A stretch of 64,000 nucleotides of DNA, from the NCBI GenBank assembly GCA_024640845.1, contig JAHEEE010000015.1, positions 1 to 64,000 of the forward strand, written 5' to 3'. A model generated the notes under the pieces. It was not told where the DNA came from. It saw only the letters and a list, made by a program, of their open reading frames with translations, and did no database searches. Origin of the DNA: Myxococcales bacterium (GTDB lineage Bacteria; Myxococcota_A; Polyangia; Polyangiales; Houyiibacteriaceae). The position numbers were made by a program, and so were the translations under genes. This document shows, piece by piece, positions 8,449-18,642 of the stretch (positions are counted from its first letter, which is position 1; the number at the start of each line of letters is the position of its first letter).

Positions 8449-8928
8449 ATGAAGAAGACTCCCTTTGGTTTGTCCTTGCTCGCTGGCTTGGGCGTGTTGA
8501 TGGCAGCGTGCGGTGACGACGGCGGCAGCAGCGTCGATGACTGCCCGACTGGTCAAGTGACGTGTGATGGCGTGTGCATCGACGCGGTTACGGCAACCTT
8601 GGGCGGACCCAACGGCCTGCAGGCGGCCGTCTTCAGTCCGAGCTGCACGTTCAGTAACTGCCACGGTACGGAGGGCACCATGCAGGCTGGCCTCGAGCTC
8701 AGCTCAGTTGCGGTCTCGGCAACCAACCTCGTCGATGTAGATTCGACTCAGGTTCCGTCCCGCGTTCGTGTTGCCCCGGGCGAGAGCGGCGCGTCGTACC
8801 TGATGAACAAGCTCGATGGCGTCAACATGGCGCCCACGACTCAACAAATGCCGATTGGTGGCATGCTCTGTGCGGCAAGGCTCGAAGCCGTTAGGCGCTG
8901 GATCAACGACGGCGCGCCCCTGGAATAG
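8449..8928 (+). CDS. Small lipoprotein with cytochrome-c-like CxxxxCH motif
   Basis: Start at ATG 8449, giving a signal peptide with lipobox MAAC. The protein has 159 residues. The motif SCTFSNCHG has a C-x4-C-H arrangement rather than CxxCH. The ending RWINDGAP is the typical close of planctomycete/myxobacterial PSCyt1-like domains. This suggests a surface-attached, possibly heme-binding, protein; C-x4-C-H heme attachment is known but rare, so heme is uncertain. It is divergent from the GH97 gene. Confidence 0.7.
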   Translation: MKKTPFGLSLLAGLGVLMAACGDDGGSSVDDCPTGQVTCDGVCIDAVTATLGGPNGLQAAVFSPSCTFSNCHGTEGTMQAGLELSSVAVSATNLVDVDSTQVPSRVRVAPGESGASYLMNKLDGVNMAPTTQQMPIGGMLCAARLEAVRRWINDGAPLE

Positions 8929-8975
8929 CACCCATAATGGTTCGATAGTTGCGCGCCCGTCGCCATGGTAGTCTC

Positions 8976-10553
8976 ATGGCTCTCATGGGACGCTCACTCG
9001 GCCCGACCGCTCTCCTCTCGCTCGCGCTGTTGCTCGTCGGCGCAAGCAGCTGCGAGCCTGAGCTCGTTTCGCCGAAGGGCGGCTACCTGATCGTCGACAA
9101 TGTCTTCAGTCCGGTACGGATCCACGCCTCGAGATTGGAAGGGGCGGGGCGCCTCGAAGCCTTGTTGCCCAACGGCGCCTGGACCCTGATTCATTTCGAG
9201 CCGGGCGGGGCATTCATCTACGACGAGCGCCTCCCCACAAACGTGTGGCACTGCTCCAATCCCGGTGGAACCGAAGGGTGCGTCGCGCGGCTGCGAGTGG
9301 CGCACGACGAGGGGCCGGTAGGGTTCAACGCGGCATTCGGCACCGGCATCGTGCACGTCTGCACGGCCAACTACGTGCAACGGCAGGGCCGCAAGCACTG
9401 CGGCGTCCGTGACTTGGAACGCTCGAGCGGAACGCCCGAAGACCAAGACGTGTGGCTGCCAGCGGCCAAAAGCCTCGCAGCGGAGCAGAACATCGACCCC
9501 CTCTACGAAGGAGCATTCCGGTGGCATGGCGACCCATGGAATCGCCTGGTGTGGGGCACGCACGACTTCAAATACACCGACGCCGACTCGCCGCCAACCG
9601 GCACCGCGGCAGAGGAGCCGTCGGGGACCTTCTACGACTACGCATGGGATCCGGACGCACCGGAGGTCATCGTCGACCTCGGCGTGCCCTCCAACGCGCA
9701 ATGGAAGGCCTACAGCATGGACCTCGGAGCCTGCTCGTTCTTCATTCCCTGGGCGTGGGAAGATCGGCTCGACGACGCCTACTACACGGCGGGCCTAGGG
9801 GCCTTCCTCGAAAATCGCGGCCTCGCCGAACGCTTCATCGATGAGATGGTGGACACCACCGAGCCGCGTTGGCAAACCGAGGTCAACGCCCTACTCTGGA
9901 TCGACGGGACCGCGGGCATCATCCCGAACGAAAGCGCGAGCCCGGAGTTCCACTACCGGCTCTCGGAAGACAGCGGTGAACCGCAGATCTGTTTCAAGCA
10001 ATACTTCCACGCGAGTAGCGACATCTCCCCCAAACCGGACCACTGGTATCGTTTCGACCAGGCCATTGGTGCTCTCTTCCTCGAATTGCTCCCCTTCATC
10101 GGCGACTGCGGATTAAAGAACGTGGCCTTCCGTTATTGCGGCACGCCAAGGGTTCAGGCCGGCGTCGGGAGGTTCGATATCGATCCGTCGTCGGTTCACA
10201 TCGCACATCAGGGCTACCCATGGGGCAAGGTGATCTGCAACAATCGCTTCGTCCCGCGGTTCATCGATGGCGTGCGGCAAACCTTCTCGCCCGGCGGCGA
10301 GGGCGCGACACAGATCGACGCGGGAGTCGCGCTTCTAGTCGAGACGCTCGCGGACACGCTCGGGCTCGACGTGCGTAGGATGGAGATCTCTCCGCGCGGC
10401 ATGTATCTCGTCACCGCGGAGAGCACGTCCGATCCGCAGTACGGTCTGGGCGACTGCCTCCCCGACCTCGACCGCGAGCCAACGCTTCCGAGCGCGAGCC
10501 GACCCACGGAAGTTGGCATCGAGTACCGAGCTCGGGGCATCACCCGTTTCTAG
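8976..10553 (+). CDS. Secreted lipoprotein-like protein of unknown function
   Basis: The ATG at 8976 gives 525 residues with a hydrophobic signal (LLSLALLLVGASSC) that may be lipid modified. The mature part is rich in Trp, Asp and Gly, with about twelve Cys that could form disulfides, and shows no repeat or catalytic motif I recognise. It lies 47 bases after the heme-like lipoprotein on the same strand, so the two may be co-transcribed. Most likely an extracytoplasmic protein restricted to related bacteria. Confidence 0.6.
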   Translation: MALMGRSLGPTALLSLALLLVGASSCEPELVSPKGGYLIVDNVFSPVRIHASRLEGAGRLEALLPNGAWTLIHFEPGGAFIYDERLPTNVWHCSNPGGTEGCVARLRVAHDEGPVGFNAAFGTGIVHVCTANYVQRQGRKHCGVRDLERSSGTPEDQDVWLPAAKSLAAEQNIDPLYEGAFRWHGDPWNRLVWGTHDFKYTDADSPPTGTAAEEPSGTFYDYAWDPDAPEVIVDLGVPSNAQWKAYSMDLGACSFFIPWAWEDRLDDAYYTAGLGAFLENRGLAERFIDEMVDTTEPRWQTEVNALLWIDGTAGIIPNESASPEFHYRLSEDSGEPQICFKQYFHASSDISPKPDHWYRFDQAIGALFLELLPFIGDCGLKNVAFRYCGTPRVQAGVGRFDIDPSSVHIAHQGYPWGKVICNNRFVPRFIDGVRQTFSPGGEGATQIDAGVALLVETLADTLGLDVRRMEISPRGMYLVTAESTSDPQYGLGDCLPDLDREPTLPSASRPTEVGIEYRARGITRF

Positions 10554-10560
10554 GCACGTT

Positions 10561-12579
10561 TCAGTCGTAGCTCAGCCCCCCCCGAGCCTCGTCGACATGC
10601 GTGTCGTATGGTTCGCCGGCGTCGAGCGCGCTAACCGCGGCATCGAGCGCTTCGAGCGCCGCGGCGGACGCAAACACGGCGTCCTTCAAGCCCGCGTCGA
10701 TCGCGACCGATTGAGTTGCAGCTAGCTGCACGATGGCGCGGCGGAGGTAATCGCGTTCGCTGATCCCATGGTCGGAGCCGGACTCGGAACGGTCGATCAG
10801 ATCGAGCGCCTGCTCGACACCGGCGTCCACGCGCGTTTCGGCGGGCAACTCCGCTACCATAGCGGGGACATATCGGGTCATGCCGTTCAAGGTGCCCTGG
10901 TAGACCATCCCATCGGGACCGACCGTCGTCGCGGCGTACACCGAGTTCTCGCACGAGTCGGGGACCACTTCGAGTACATCGGCTACGCCCGTAAGAATCC
11001 CCGCGATACCACTACTGTCGCCCGGGCAGGTACCCGGACCGGCCGGAGTCCACACCCGCGAGGCCCCGGTCTCGAAGTCGAGCCCTTCTAGACCCCACTG
11101 GCCGTCGCGTTGGCCGGCGCCGTACACGAGGCCCGCCGCTTCGCTGATGCTCGGGATCCCGTTGGGCACGCTGATGTCGGGGTTTGCCCACACCGTCGAG
11201 CACGTGCGCGTCTCCGGATCCCAGTCGATGCGCTCGAGACCAAACGGCGCCTTCTCCGGAATCCCACCCTCGAGCGCTGACACGAGGTTCTGCGCGGCCG
11301 CGCCGAAGTTGCCGATTGACGGCGGATTGATCGTCGGGTTCGTCAAGAGGTCGTTGACCACGACCGCCGCATAGCCGCGCACGGCCACGGACTGCTCCGA
11401 GATCGCCTCGGTTGCACCCGTTCCGAAGTCGACCGGCACCTCGCAGGCGATTCGGCGGTCCTTGCCCGGCGCAATCGGCTCCCAGTCTTCGGGTATCTCA
11501 TCGCGCCAAAAGAGAACCAGGTTCATGAGCGCTTGGCCGTCCGTGATGACGACGAACCGATCGTCGTCTGCCTTCGTGCCCATCAGGCTCGGTGTCGAAC
11601 CGGAGCCTGGACCCAGGCGAATCGGGCTCGGAACCTCCTCCGCGACATCGTACTCCGCGCGCCATGCACGGGTGAGCGCGCTCCCATCCCAATCGAAACG
11701 GTACATCGCCGCACTCGTGAGTACGTAGAGGCCACCGTCCTCGTCTGCGGCCACGCTGTTGGACACGATCTCCAAGTCGTCCGGGTCGGCGGTCGAGCAC
11801 CCTTCGTTGGCGGAGATGACGGGGACCTCACCCAGCTCGTCAGGATCGGCATCGGGCGAGATCACGAAGAGGTTGCCGAGCTCGGTGACGAACACCAGCT
11901 GCTCGTCATAAGTGAGCGACATCCCGGCGATCAGGTCGTCTTCGTTGCAGAACACCTCGTCCGGCATGAAGATCCGCTTCTTCAGCTCCACTGGTGAGGC
12001 TCGATCGCCATTGACGCTATCACCGAAGATGGAGACGAACCGCGTACGGCCAACGATGAATCGGTTCTGGGAGTCGACGGCGTTGTAAGCCCCACTCAGC
12101 CCGAGCGTAAACGTAGGCGAGTTCTCCTCCCGCTCGGAAGGGACGTACCAGTCGATGATCTCGAAGGTACCATGATCAACCTTGAGAATCGCGGCATCGA
12201 GCCCCGGAACGGTCGACCAGATGGCTCGGCCCCCGTCTTCGTAAGGGCTCGTGAACGAGGCGACGACCGGAATGCCCGCGCTCGGAAGCACGAGATGCTC
12301 GCTGGTGGTCGTGGCAGCGTCGGTCGGGCCGGCCATCGCGGAGGACCCCTGCGCGTAGCTGCTTCGGTGAGAAGCAGGCCAGAGGGCATCCGAGAACGCC
12401 GTGCTGCAAAGCGGCTCGTTCGGAGCAAGGGGAGTCTGGCAGAGATCGGACACGTCCGTGGTGGGCGTGTATCCGCTCTCGGTGCCGCCGCTGCTGGTAC
12501 TGCACCCGGAGAGAGCGACGACGAGGACAGCGGCGAAAAGCGAGACTGGAATCGTGCGTAGCCGACGCATTATCGACAT
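10561..12579 (-). CDS. Large lipoprotein, probable beta-propeller
   Basis: A 672-residue protein whose signal peptide ends VALSGC. ATG 12579 or ATG 12570 may start it; the latter has AGGAA at better spacing. The body contains repeated short segments of the type 'DGGLYVLTSAAMYRFDWDG' and 'NLFVISPD', typical of PQQ-like or WD-type propeller blades, and ends with a predicted alpha-helical Ala-rich tail. No catalytic motif is visible. Its stop faces the convergent secreted protein gene 7 bases away. Function unknown; possibly a surface binding protein. Confidence 0.6.
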   Translation of the reverse strand: MSIMRRLRTIPVSLFAAVLVVALSGCSTSSGGTESGYTPTTDVSDLCQTPLAPNEPLCSTAFSDALWPASHRSSYAQGSSAMAGPTDAATTTSEHLVLPSAGIPVVASFTSPYEDGGRAIWSTVPGLDAAILKVDHGTFEIIDWYVPSEREENSPTFTLGLSGAYNAVDSQNRFIVGRTRFVSIFGDSVNGDRASPVELKKRIFMPDEVFCNEDDLIAGMSLTYDEQLVFVTELGNLFVISPDADPDELGEVPVISANEGCSTADPDDLEIVSNSVAADEDGGLYVLTSAAMYRFDWDGSALTRAWRAEYDVAEEVPSPIRLGPGSGSTPSLMGTKADDDRFVVITDGQALMNLVLFWRDEIPEDWEPIAPGKDRRIACEVPVDFGTGATEAISEQSVAVRGYAAVVVNDLLTNPTINPPSIGNFGAAAQNLVSALEGGIPEKAPFGLERIDWDPETRTCSTVWANPDISVPNGIPSISEAAGLVYGAGQRDGQWGLEGLDFETGASRVWTPAGPGTCPGDSSGIAGILTGVADVLEVVPDSCENSVYAATTVGPDGMVYQGTLNGMTRYVPAMVAELPAETRVDAGVEQALDLIDRSESGSDHGISERDYLRRAIVQLAATQSVAIDAGLKDAVFASAAALEALDAAVSALDAGEPYDTHVDEARGGLSYD

Positions 12580-12626
12580 TTCCTAGCAGGAGATGCGCGG
12601 CGGCCAAACGGCGTTATGATCACCGC

Positions 12627-13013
12627 ATGTCCGCTTTCGATGAGCTCGCCGAGGCTCGCTACGTGAATCTCGAAACATTCCGCAAGAATGGCACCGGCGT
12701 GCAGACCCCAGTGTGGGGCGCCCCCGACGGAGAAGAGATCGTCATTTTCACGAACGGCGACTCCTACAAAGTGAAGCGGCTTCGGAGAAACAAAGCCATC
12801 CGCATCGCTGCATGCGGTGTCCGGGGAGCGCTCAAAGGGCCGTGGCACGAGGGTACCGCCCGCTTCGTCGACGACGAGGCCGGCAAGGGGTCCGCCATGC
12901 GCGCGCTTCGCAAGAAGTACGGTTGGCAAATGATGCTAGCCGACTGGGGCGGCCGGATCCGAGGCTCGAAGAAGAACTGGAAGATCATCGCGGTCCGTTT
13001 GGGTGCGGCATAA
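12627..13013 (+). CDS. PPOX-class F420-type split-barrel oxidoreductase
   Basis: 128 residues, the usual size for this family. NGTGVQTPVWGAPDGEEIVI and the following SYKVKRLRRNKAIRIA match the PPOX-class F420-dependent proteins (Rv1155/Rv2074 group): the first strand pair and the basic VKRLRRN segment that contacts the deazaflavin tail or phosphate. Some members bind FMN or biliverdin instead. Divergent from the propeller lipoprotein. Its substrate is unknown. Confidence 0.85.
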   Translation: MSAFDELAEARYVNLETFRKNGTGVQTPVWGAPDGEEIVIFTNGDSYKVKRLRRNKAIRIAACGVRGALKGPWHEGTARFVDDEAGKGSAMRALRKKYGWQMMLADWGGRIRGSKKNWKIIAVRLGAA

Positions 13014-13017
13014 CCGT

Positions 13018-13731
13018 CTAGTCGCGCCGTCGAACCAAGACCCCGACGTAGGGAGAGAGCCACCAACCGGACTGCTCGAAGAAGTTCCCTTTGCCGGTGA
13101 ACGAGTATTGGAAGCCCACGTCGATGTGGACGCCGCTCTCTTTGATCTTGAAGCCGAGACCAGCCTTGCCAGTGAAACCCGGCGTGAAACGATAGACAGA
13201 GTAGGTTCCGCACCACCAATACCCAAACCCACCGCAGGCGACTCCAGTCTCTGCGAAGTTCCAGAAGTTCATGTCGAAAGAACCGCTGAGATAGGGAAGG
13301 ACGACTTTGAGGTCGGGGACTTGGAAGCGGAACTCGGGAAGCGAGAGATAGATGCGGGTCAAGGGATGGCGCCCCGAAAGTACGTTCCCGTTGACGACCT
13401 GCCCGTTTAGATCGACCGGCGTCCACTGAAGACCGGCATCCCCGCCGATGATGAACCAGCCGAAGTCCGCACCGCCGAAGAAGTTGATGTTCGCTCCGGG
13501 CCGCACCGCATCCCTTGGCACGTCGAGGACGATCGGCACACCGATGTTGAGGCTCCATGTGAAACTGACCTCGAGTGGCTTCTTTCCACCCGGTTCCTGG
13601 AGCGGAGGCGTCTCCGAGACCATGTCGCCGGGCGGCACCGTGGCCGTGGTCGACATCGCATCTTGCGCGCAAACCGTGGAAGCAGAGGCACCCATCGCCA
13701 ATGACAAGAACGTACAAGCCAGTCTCTTCAT
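13018..13731 (-). CDS. Outer-membrane beta-barrel protein
   Basis: ATG 13731 follows GGGGAGG, and gives a signal peptide ending ASTVCAQD. The mature 215 residues alternate hydrophobic and polar residues with many Tyr, Trp and Gly (for example GGFGYWWCGTYSVYRFTPGF) and end LSPYVGVLV, as expected of barrel strands with an amphipathic last strand. No family assignment. It is convergent with the PPOX gene and divergent from the MscS gene. Confidence 0.65.
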   Translation of the reverse strand: MKRLACTFLSLAMGASASTVCAQDAMSTTATVPPGDMVSETPPLQEPGGKKPLEVSFTWSLNIGVPIVLDVPRDAVRPGANINFFGGADFGWFIIGGDAGLQWTPVDLNGQVVNGNVLSGRHPLTRIYLSLPEFRFQVPDLKVVLPYLSGSFDMNFWNFAETGVACGGFGYWWCGTYSVYRFTPGFTGKAGLGFKIKESGVHIDVGFQYSFTGKGNFFEQSGWWLSPYVGVLVRRRD

Positions 13732-13883
13732 CAGAACCTCCCCGAAGCGCCCCGACTTTATAGCGAGGTCCAAGCTTGTTCAACACTTCGGGCCGCCTTG
13801 AGAGGGCGCACGACTTCGACTAGCACTACCGCTCTTTGGGGGCCGTTCCGTAGGCCCGACGGACGTTTTTTCGAGGAGAGAAC

Positions 13884-15683
13884 ATGCACACGGCAACATT
13901 CAGTCGACTTCGGCGGCCCGCAATTTACGGGTTTGCTCTTGCGTTTAGCCTTTCGCTCGCGTCGGCGGCCTTCGGGCAAACCGACACCCCGGAAGACAAG
14001 AAGTCGACCGCCGCCCAGATCCGGGAGCTCATTAGAGCGCTCGAGACGCGGCGGACGGAGCTCGACGATCTCGCCAAGAAGATCGGAAAGAACCCGGACC
14101 ACGCCGCTGCCGTCGTGATGGAAAAGGAAATCTCCGAGCGGCGCGAGAAATATCGGCGTGACGTCGCAAACCTGGTGAAGCTCGTGGTCAGCGGCGAGGA
14201 CGCCGGGGCCGACGCCGCCCAAGGCCGCGCCGTCGCCATCGAGATCCTGGAGGCCGAAGCACCCAAGATGAAGGAGACGCTCGCGGAGCAAGAGAAGCAG
14301 ATGTTGGCGCTGATCGACACCTCGGAGAGTGGCACCCCTCAGGAGGCAGACAAGGCGCGAACTGATCTCATCGGCGACATTTCATCGGCGACTCGCTTGC
14401 TCAAGTATGTGAAGTCGAACGTCGACCAACGACAGCAGCTTGGGCTCGATGTGGAAAGCGACACCAAGCACCTGACCGAGCGGCTCCAGGCGCGGGCCGA
14501 CGTCAGCGTCGGGCTGCTCAAGAGCACCAAAGAACAGATTGATGAGCTCGCCAAGCGACCTGGTATAGATGCCGACGCGGAAGCACAAAAGGAGCTCTCC
14601 ACACTCCGAAAGCAGCGGGATGCCTTGGCCGAGAGCCTTCGCACGACCGCCGATTTGATGGACCAGTACGGCCTCGACACTTCCGAGCTTCGTCAGAGCA
14701 TCATCAGCGCCACGGGCAAGCTCTCGCAAGACATCCTGAACAAGGACGTCGCCGCGGGTTTGTTGGAATCATCCGCGGCGGACGCCGCCGATTGGTTCCG
14801 GACGAACGGGGCCGAGATCGTCTTTCAACTGCTCACCTTCCTGCTGATCCTCTTTGCATTCTGGATCCTGGCGCGCATCGCGAGGGGAACGGTACGCCGC
14901 GTAATCGAGCGGTCGAAGATGCAGATCTCGAGCCTTGCAAGAGACTTCTTCATCAAGATGACCGGTCGAACGGTGATGTTACTCGGGTTCCTCATCGCGA
15001 TCGCACAACTCGGCGTCGAGGTGGGCCCGCTCCTCGCCGGCCTCGGCATTGCAGGCTTCATCGTCGGCTTTGCGCTTCAGGACACCTTGTCGAACTTCGC
15101 ATCCGGTCTGATGATCCTGATGTACCGCCCCTTCGACGTGGGCGACGCCATCGAGGCGGCCGGTGTGACAGGCAAGGTCGACCAGATGAATCTCGTCTCG
15201 ACGATGATTCTAACATTCGACAACCAATTATTGATCCTGCCGAACAAGCAAGTGTGGGGCGGTATCATCCGCAACATCACCCATCAGGATACGCGCCGCG
15301 TCGACATGACGTTTGGCATCGGCTACTCGGACGACATCCAGAAGGCCGAGGAGGTTCTCACCGCGATCGTGACCAGCCACGAGAAGGTGCTGAAGGATCC
15401 GGAACCGGTCATCCGTCTACACACGCTCGGCGATTCGTCCATGGATTTCATCGTCCGCCCATGGTCGAAGACCTCCGACTACTGGGACGTGTACTGGGAT
15501 GTCACGCGCGAAGTGAAGCGGCGCTTCGACGAGGAGGGGATTTCGATTCCGTTCCCCCAGCGCGACGTGCATATCTATCAGCAAGCAGCGAGCGGCGACG
15601 GACGGGATGCCTCCGATGTGCAGCGCTCGGAAACCGAGACCTCGGCGCAGACCCCGATTCCGGTCGACGAAGAAGACGTTTAG
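13884..15683 (+). CDS. MscS-family mechanosensitive channel with long periplasmic coiled coil
   Basis: A 599-residue protein started at ATG 13884 with a GAGGAG site. Signal peptide (to FGQ, about residue 33), then about 260 residues of charged heptad-like helix, then membrane helices and the MscS core. The pore helix is recognisable as GLGIAGFIVGFALQDTLSN, followed by the beta domain (DVGDAIEAAGVTGKVDQM, LLILPNKQVWGGIIRN). Such channels release solutes on hypo-osmotic shock. Its stop overlaps that of the convergent SDR by 4 bases. A larger relative is at 51955. Confidence 0.92.
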   Translation: MHTATFSRLRRPAIYGFALAFSLSLASAAFGQTDTPEDKKSTAAQIRELIRALETRRTELDDLAKKIGKNPDHAAAVVMEKEISERREKYRRDVANLVKLVVSGEDAGADAAQGRAVAIEILEAEAPKMKETLAEQEKQMLALIDTSESGTPQEADKARTDLIGDISSATRLLKYVKSNVDQRQQLGLDVESDTKHLTERLQARADVSVGLLKSTKEQIDELAKRPGIDADAEAQKELSTLRKQRDALAESLRTTADLMDQYGLDTSELRQSIISATGKLSQDILNKDVAAGLLESSAADAADWFRTNGAEIVFQLLTFLLILFAFWILARIARGTVRRVIERSKMQISSLARDFFIKMTGRTVMLLGFLIAIAQLGVEVGPLLAGLGIAGFIVGFALQDTLSNFASGLMILMYRPFDVGDAIEAAGVTGKVDQMNLVSTMILTFDNQLLILPNKQVWGGIIRNITHQDTRRVDMTFGIGYSDDIQKAEEVLTAIVTSHEKVLKDPEPVIRLHTLGDSSMDFIVRPWSKTSDYWDVYWDVTREVKRRFDEEGISIPFPQRDVHIYQQAASGDGRDASDVQRSETETSAQTPIPVDEEDV

Positions 15684-16480
15684 CTCTCTTCGTTGGCCTT
15701 GCGCCGCTGGCGATCGCCAAACCAAAAGAATGGCTTCAGGGCCTGAAGGCTGAACTCTGGGAAAGGGCGAAGCGCGTGCGCTAGCGCTCCGCGTGCCCGG
15801 GGAACGCTCACGGCGAGCCTGGGGCTGTCGACCATCTCGAGGACGACGCCGGCCACTTCCTCGACAGTCAGCAGCTTCGGTGCGGCGAAGGCAAGCCCGG
15901 CCTCCTTCGCGCCTCGTATGTTTCGCACCATGTCGGTGTCGATGGCATCGGGACAAACCGCGCTGACCTTGATGGGAATCGACGCGCGAGCGAGGTCGCC
16001 GGCGAGAGAGATCGAAAACCCGAGGACGTGGTGTTTGGTCGCGCCGTAAATGGCGAGACCCGGCACGGGTGTCAGCGCAGACATAGAGGCAATGTTGATG
16101 ATCTGCCCACCCTTGGCGCGCATCGCTTCCACCGCGGCGAGTGCTCCCCAGGTCATGCCAAGCACGTTGACCTCGACCATCTGTTTGATCTCGTCCTCCG
16201 AGTGGTCCCAGGCGTTGCCGGCATAGAGCACGCCTGCGTTGTTGACCCAAAGCTCGAGGTAGCCCCGCTCGTTGGCCGCTCGCGCCACCTCGCGATGTGA
16301 CTCGGGATCGCGAACGTCTTGCTTCATCGACCACGCTCCGTCGCCGAGCCTGCTTGCCGTCGCGGCGGCGGCCGCCTCGTCGATGTCGGTCGCGAGCACC
16401 GCGAACCCCTTGGCGGCCAGACCGGCCGCAATTTCACATCCAAGTCCTTTGCCGGCGCCTGTGACCACTGCGATCTTCAT
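15680..16480 (-). CDS. Short-chain dehydrogenase/reductase
   Basis: Start at ATG 16480, giving MKIAVVTGAGKGLGCEIA with the TGxxxGxG motif in place. NNAGV, the catalytic Ser in NIASMSA, and Tyr/Lys in YGATK are present; CPDAIDTDM follows. The 266-residue length is normal. Substrate unknown. As one of four classical SDRs in the window it is a possible 3-ketosteroid reductase, but nothing in sequence singles it out. Confidence 0.85.
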   Translation of the reverse strand: MKIAVVTGAGKGLGCEIAAGLAAKGFAVLATDIDEAAAAATASRLGDGAWSMKQDVRDPESHREVARAANERGYLELWVNNAGVLYAGNAWDHSEDEIKQMVEVNVLGMTWGALAAVEAMRAKGGQIINIASMSALTPVPGLAIYGATKHHVLGFSISLAGDLARASIPIKVSAVCPDAIDTDMVRNIRGAKEAGLAFAAPKLLTVEEVAGVVLEMVDSPRLAVSVPRARGALAHALRPFPEFSLQALKPFFWFGDRQRRKANEES

Positions 16481-16557
16481 GAGCCCTTCTTGGCCGCTTC
16501 CCCATGAAACTTCAAGTGCGGTAGACACTCAGCACGCGTCCGTCTAGCATCGCCCGC

Positions 16558-18642
16558 ATGCGATTTTCTGCTTCTTTGCTTTTCCTTTCATGTGCGGTTC
16601 ATTTCGTGGCGGGATGTGGTAGCGACAGCAGCTCGGGAACCGCGGGTACGAGCGGTTCCGGCGGCTCGGGCGGCCAAAGTGGCTCGGGCGGCATGGTCCC
16701 GGCGCCGCCTCTCGGCTGCGATCCGCTCACGCCGAGCTACTGCGCATTCCCCTACCCGAACGACTACTACACCGTCGCAGACCCCAGCACAGCGACCGGC
16801 CGCAGGCTCGCGCTGCCCGAGGAGATCATGCCGCCCACGACCGGCGGCCAGCGATCGCGCCCCGGCGCGTTCAACGAGATGGACGGCTTTTCTCCGGGCA
16901 TCGCCGCGATGACCCACCTCCCTGGCGCGACGGTCACGGGCCTCGCAACACCGGACACGATTGAAGACTCATTGCTGGCTGACTCACCGACGGTGATCCT
17001 CAACGCGCAGACCGGAGAGCGTGTGCCGCACTGGGTGGACCGTGATGAGTGGGCCGTCCAAGCGAAGCTGCGAATGGACGCGGGCGAAGACAAGCCGAAT
17101 TTTCCGACTCTCACTCGAAGCGTCGAAGAGCTTCGAGAGGAGCAGGCGATGATGCTGCGCCCAGCGGTTCGGTTGGACGACGCAACCCGCTACATCGTGG
17201 CGTTTCGAGATGTCGTCGACGCTGAAGGCGCGCTCGTGGATCCTTCGCCCGGGTTCGCAGCTTTGCGGGATGACGAGCCTTCCGGCGACGACGTCATCGA
17301 GTCGCGTCGCCCACGCTTCGAGGAGATCTTCAGGATCCTCGGCAATGCCGGCGTCGAGCGGGAAGACCTTCAGATCGCTTGGGACTTCACCACCGCGAGC
17401 CGCGAAAACAACACGAGCGCGATGGTCCACATTCGTGACGATGCGTTCGAGAGTTACCCCGATGGGGTCCCCTACACCATTGAGGTGATCGACGATACGA
17501 GGGAGGGAATGGCCTGCCGGCTCGAGATCACCTTCGACATGCCGCTCTACATGACCGGCGGCGAGACCGGCGAGCTTCTCAATCTCGGAGATGACGGCCT
17601 GCCCGAGCAGAACGGCACCTACCCCTACGCGGCGGCGATGTTCGTGCCCGAGGCCGCGCAGACCACTCCGGCTCCACTCGTCGCTGTCGGCCACGGCCAG
17701 CTTGGCGCCAAGGAGCAGGTGTTCGGCTACAGCGAGCTATGGGCCAACTACAACCTCGCCGGCTTCGGACTGGATCACAAGGGGTTTTCCTCTGATGACG
17801 TACCGACGGTCATCAGCGCGATTATCGGTGGGGACATGTCCGTCTTCCGTGCGATCCCGGAACGAATGCACCAGGGTCACCTGAACTTCCTGATGGCGAT
17901 GCGGACTATCGCGAGAGAAGCCGAAGGAGGCGCCTCCACGACTTTGAATCAGACACTCGCCAACGAATGCGGCGGGGCGGTGCTCGACGGGACGAAGCGC
18001 TTCTACTTCGGCGGCAGCCAGGGAGGCATTCTCGGCGCCAGTATCATGGCGCTCAACCTCGACATCGAACGGGGTTTGCTCGCCGTACCAGGTCAGTCGT
18101 ACAACCTGCTCCTCAATCGGAGCGGCAATTTCGACGAGTACGCAGGCCAGCTCTACCAGGTCTATGGTTGGAACGCGCTTCACATTCAGATGAACCTCGC
18201 GTTGATTCAGGGCCTCTGGGATCGCGCCGAGCCGACGGGCTACTCGAAGTACATTCGAACCGATCGGCTGCCTGGCACGCCTGCACACGATGTCCTGATC
18301 CAGGTCTCGAAGGCCGATCATCAGGTCACCAACCTCGGCGCACACATCATGGCCCGCACGATCGGGGGCGTGGTGAATCTGGCGCCGGCGATTCGGCCGG
18401 TTTGGGGAATCGAAGAAAAGACCGGTCTACACTCGGGCTCGGCAATGCTCGAGGTGGACTTCGGCAACGACGAGCCACCGATCACGAACATCCCACACTG
18501 GGGCGACAGGTTTCCCGATCCGCACGGCCGGGCCGCGGAGCTCGCAGAGCTGGGCCCAGCTCTCCTAGGATTCTACGAAACCGGCGAAATCGAAAACCCG
18601 TGCAACGGCCCCTGCAACGAAGACGATCTGATTCAGCAGTGA
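16558..18642 (+). CDS. Secreted alpha/beta-hydrolase lipoprotein
   Basis: 694 residues. Signal peptide with lipobox FVAGC, then a Ser/Gly linker (residues 20-45). The C-terminal half has an alpha/beta-hydrolase core: an oxyanion region VGHGQLG, the nucleophile elbow GGSQGG, and a candidate catalytic Asp in VSKADHQV with a possible His soon after. The N-terminal half (CDPLTPSYCAFPYPNDYY) is typical of large secreted lipases/esterases of Myxococcota. It likely acts on esters at the cell surface. No downstream partner: the next 490 bases are non-coding. Confidence 0.75.
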   Translation: MRFSASLLFLSCAVHFVAGCGSDSSSGTAGTSGSGGSGGQSGSGGMVPAPPLGCDPLTPSYCAFPYPNDYYTVADPSTATGRRLALPEEIMPPTTGGQRSRPGAFNEMDGFSPGIAAMTHLPGATVTGLATPDTIEDSLLADSPTVILNAQTGERVPHWVDRDEWAVQAKLRMDAGEDKPNFPTLTRSVEELREEQAMMLRPAVRLDDATRYIVAFRDVVDAEGALVDPSPGFAALRDDEPSGDDVIESRRPRFEEIFRILGNAGVEREDLQIAWDFTTASRENNTSAMVHIRDDAFESYPDGVPYTIEVIDDTREGMACRLEITFDMPLYMTGGETGELLNLGDDGLPEQNGTYPYAAAMFVPEAAQTTPAPLVAVGHGQLGAKEQVFGYSELWANYNLAGFGLDHKGFSSDDVPTVISAIIGGDMSVFRAIPERMHQGHLNFLMAMRTIAREAEGGASTTLNQTLANECGGAVLDGTKRFYFGGSQGGILGASIMALNLDIERGLLAVPGQSYNLLLNRSGNFDEYAGQLYQVYGWNALHIQMNLALIQGLWDRAEPTGYSKYIRTDRLPGTPAHDVLIQVSKADHQVTNLGAHIMARTIGGVVNLAPAIRPVWGIEEKTGLHSGSAMLEVDFGNDEPPITNIPHWGDRFPDPHGRAAELAELGPALLGFYETGEIENPCNGPCNEDDLIQQ

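Noticed and set aside
14792-15784. 330-codon frame inside the MscS gene
   Set aside because: Same-strand shifted frame, very Arg-rich, no homology; the MscS frame is clearly coding.
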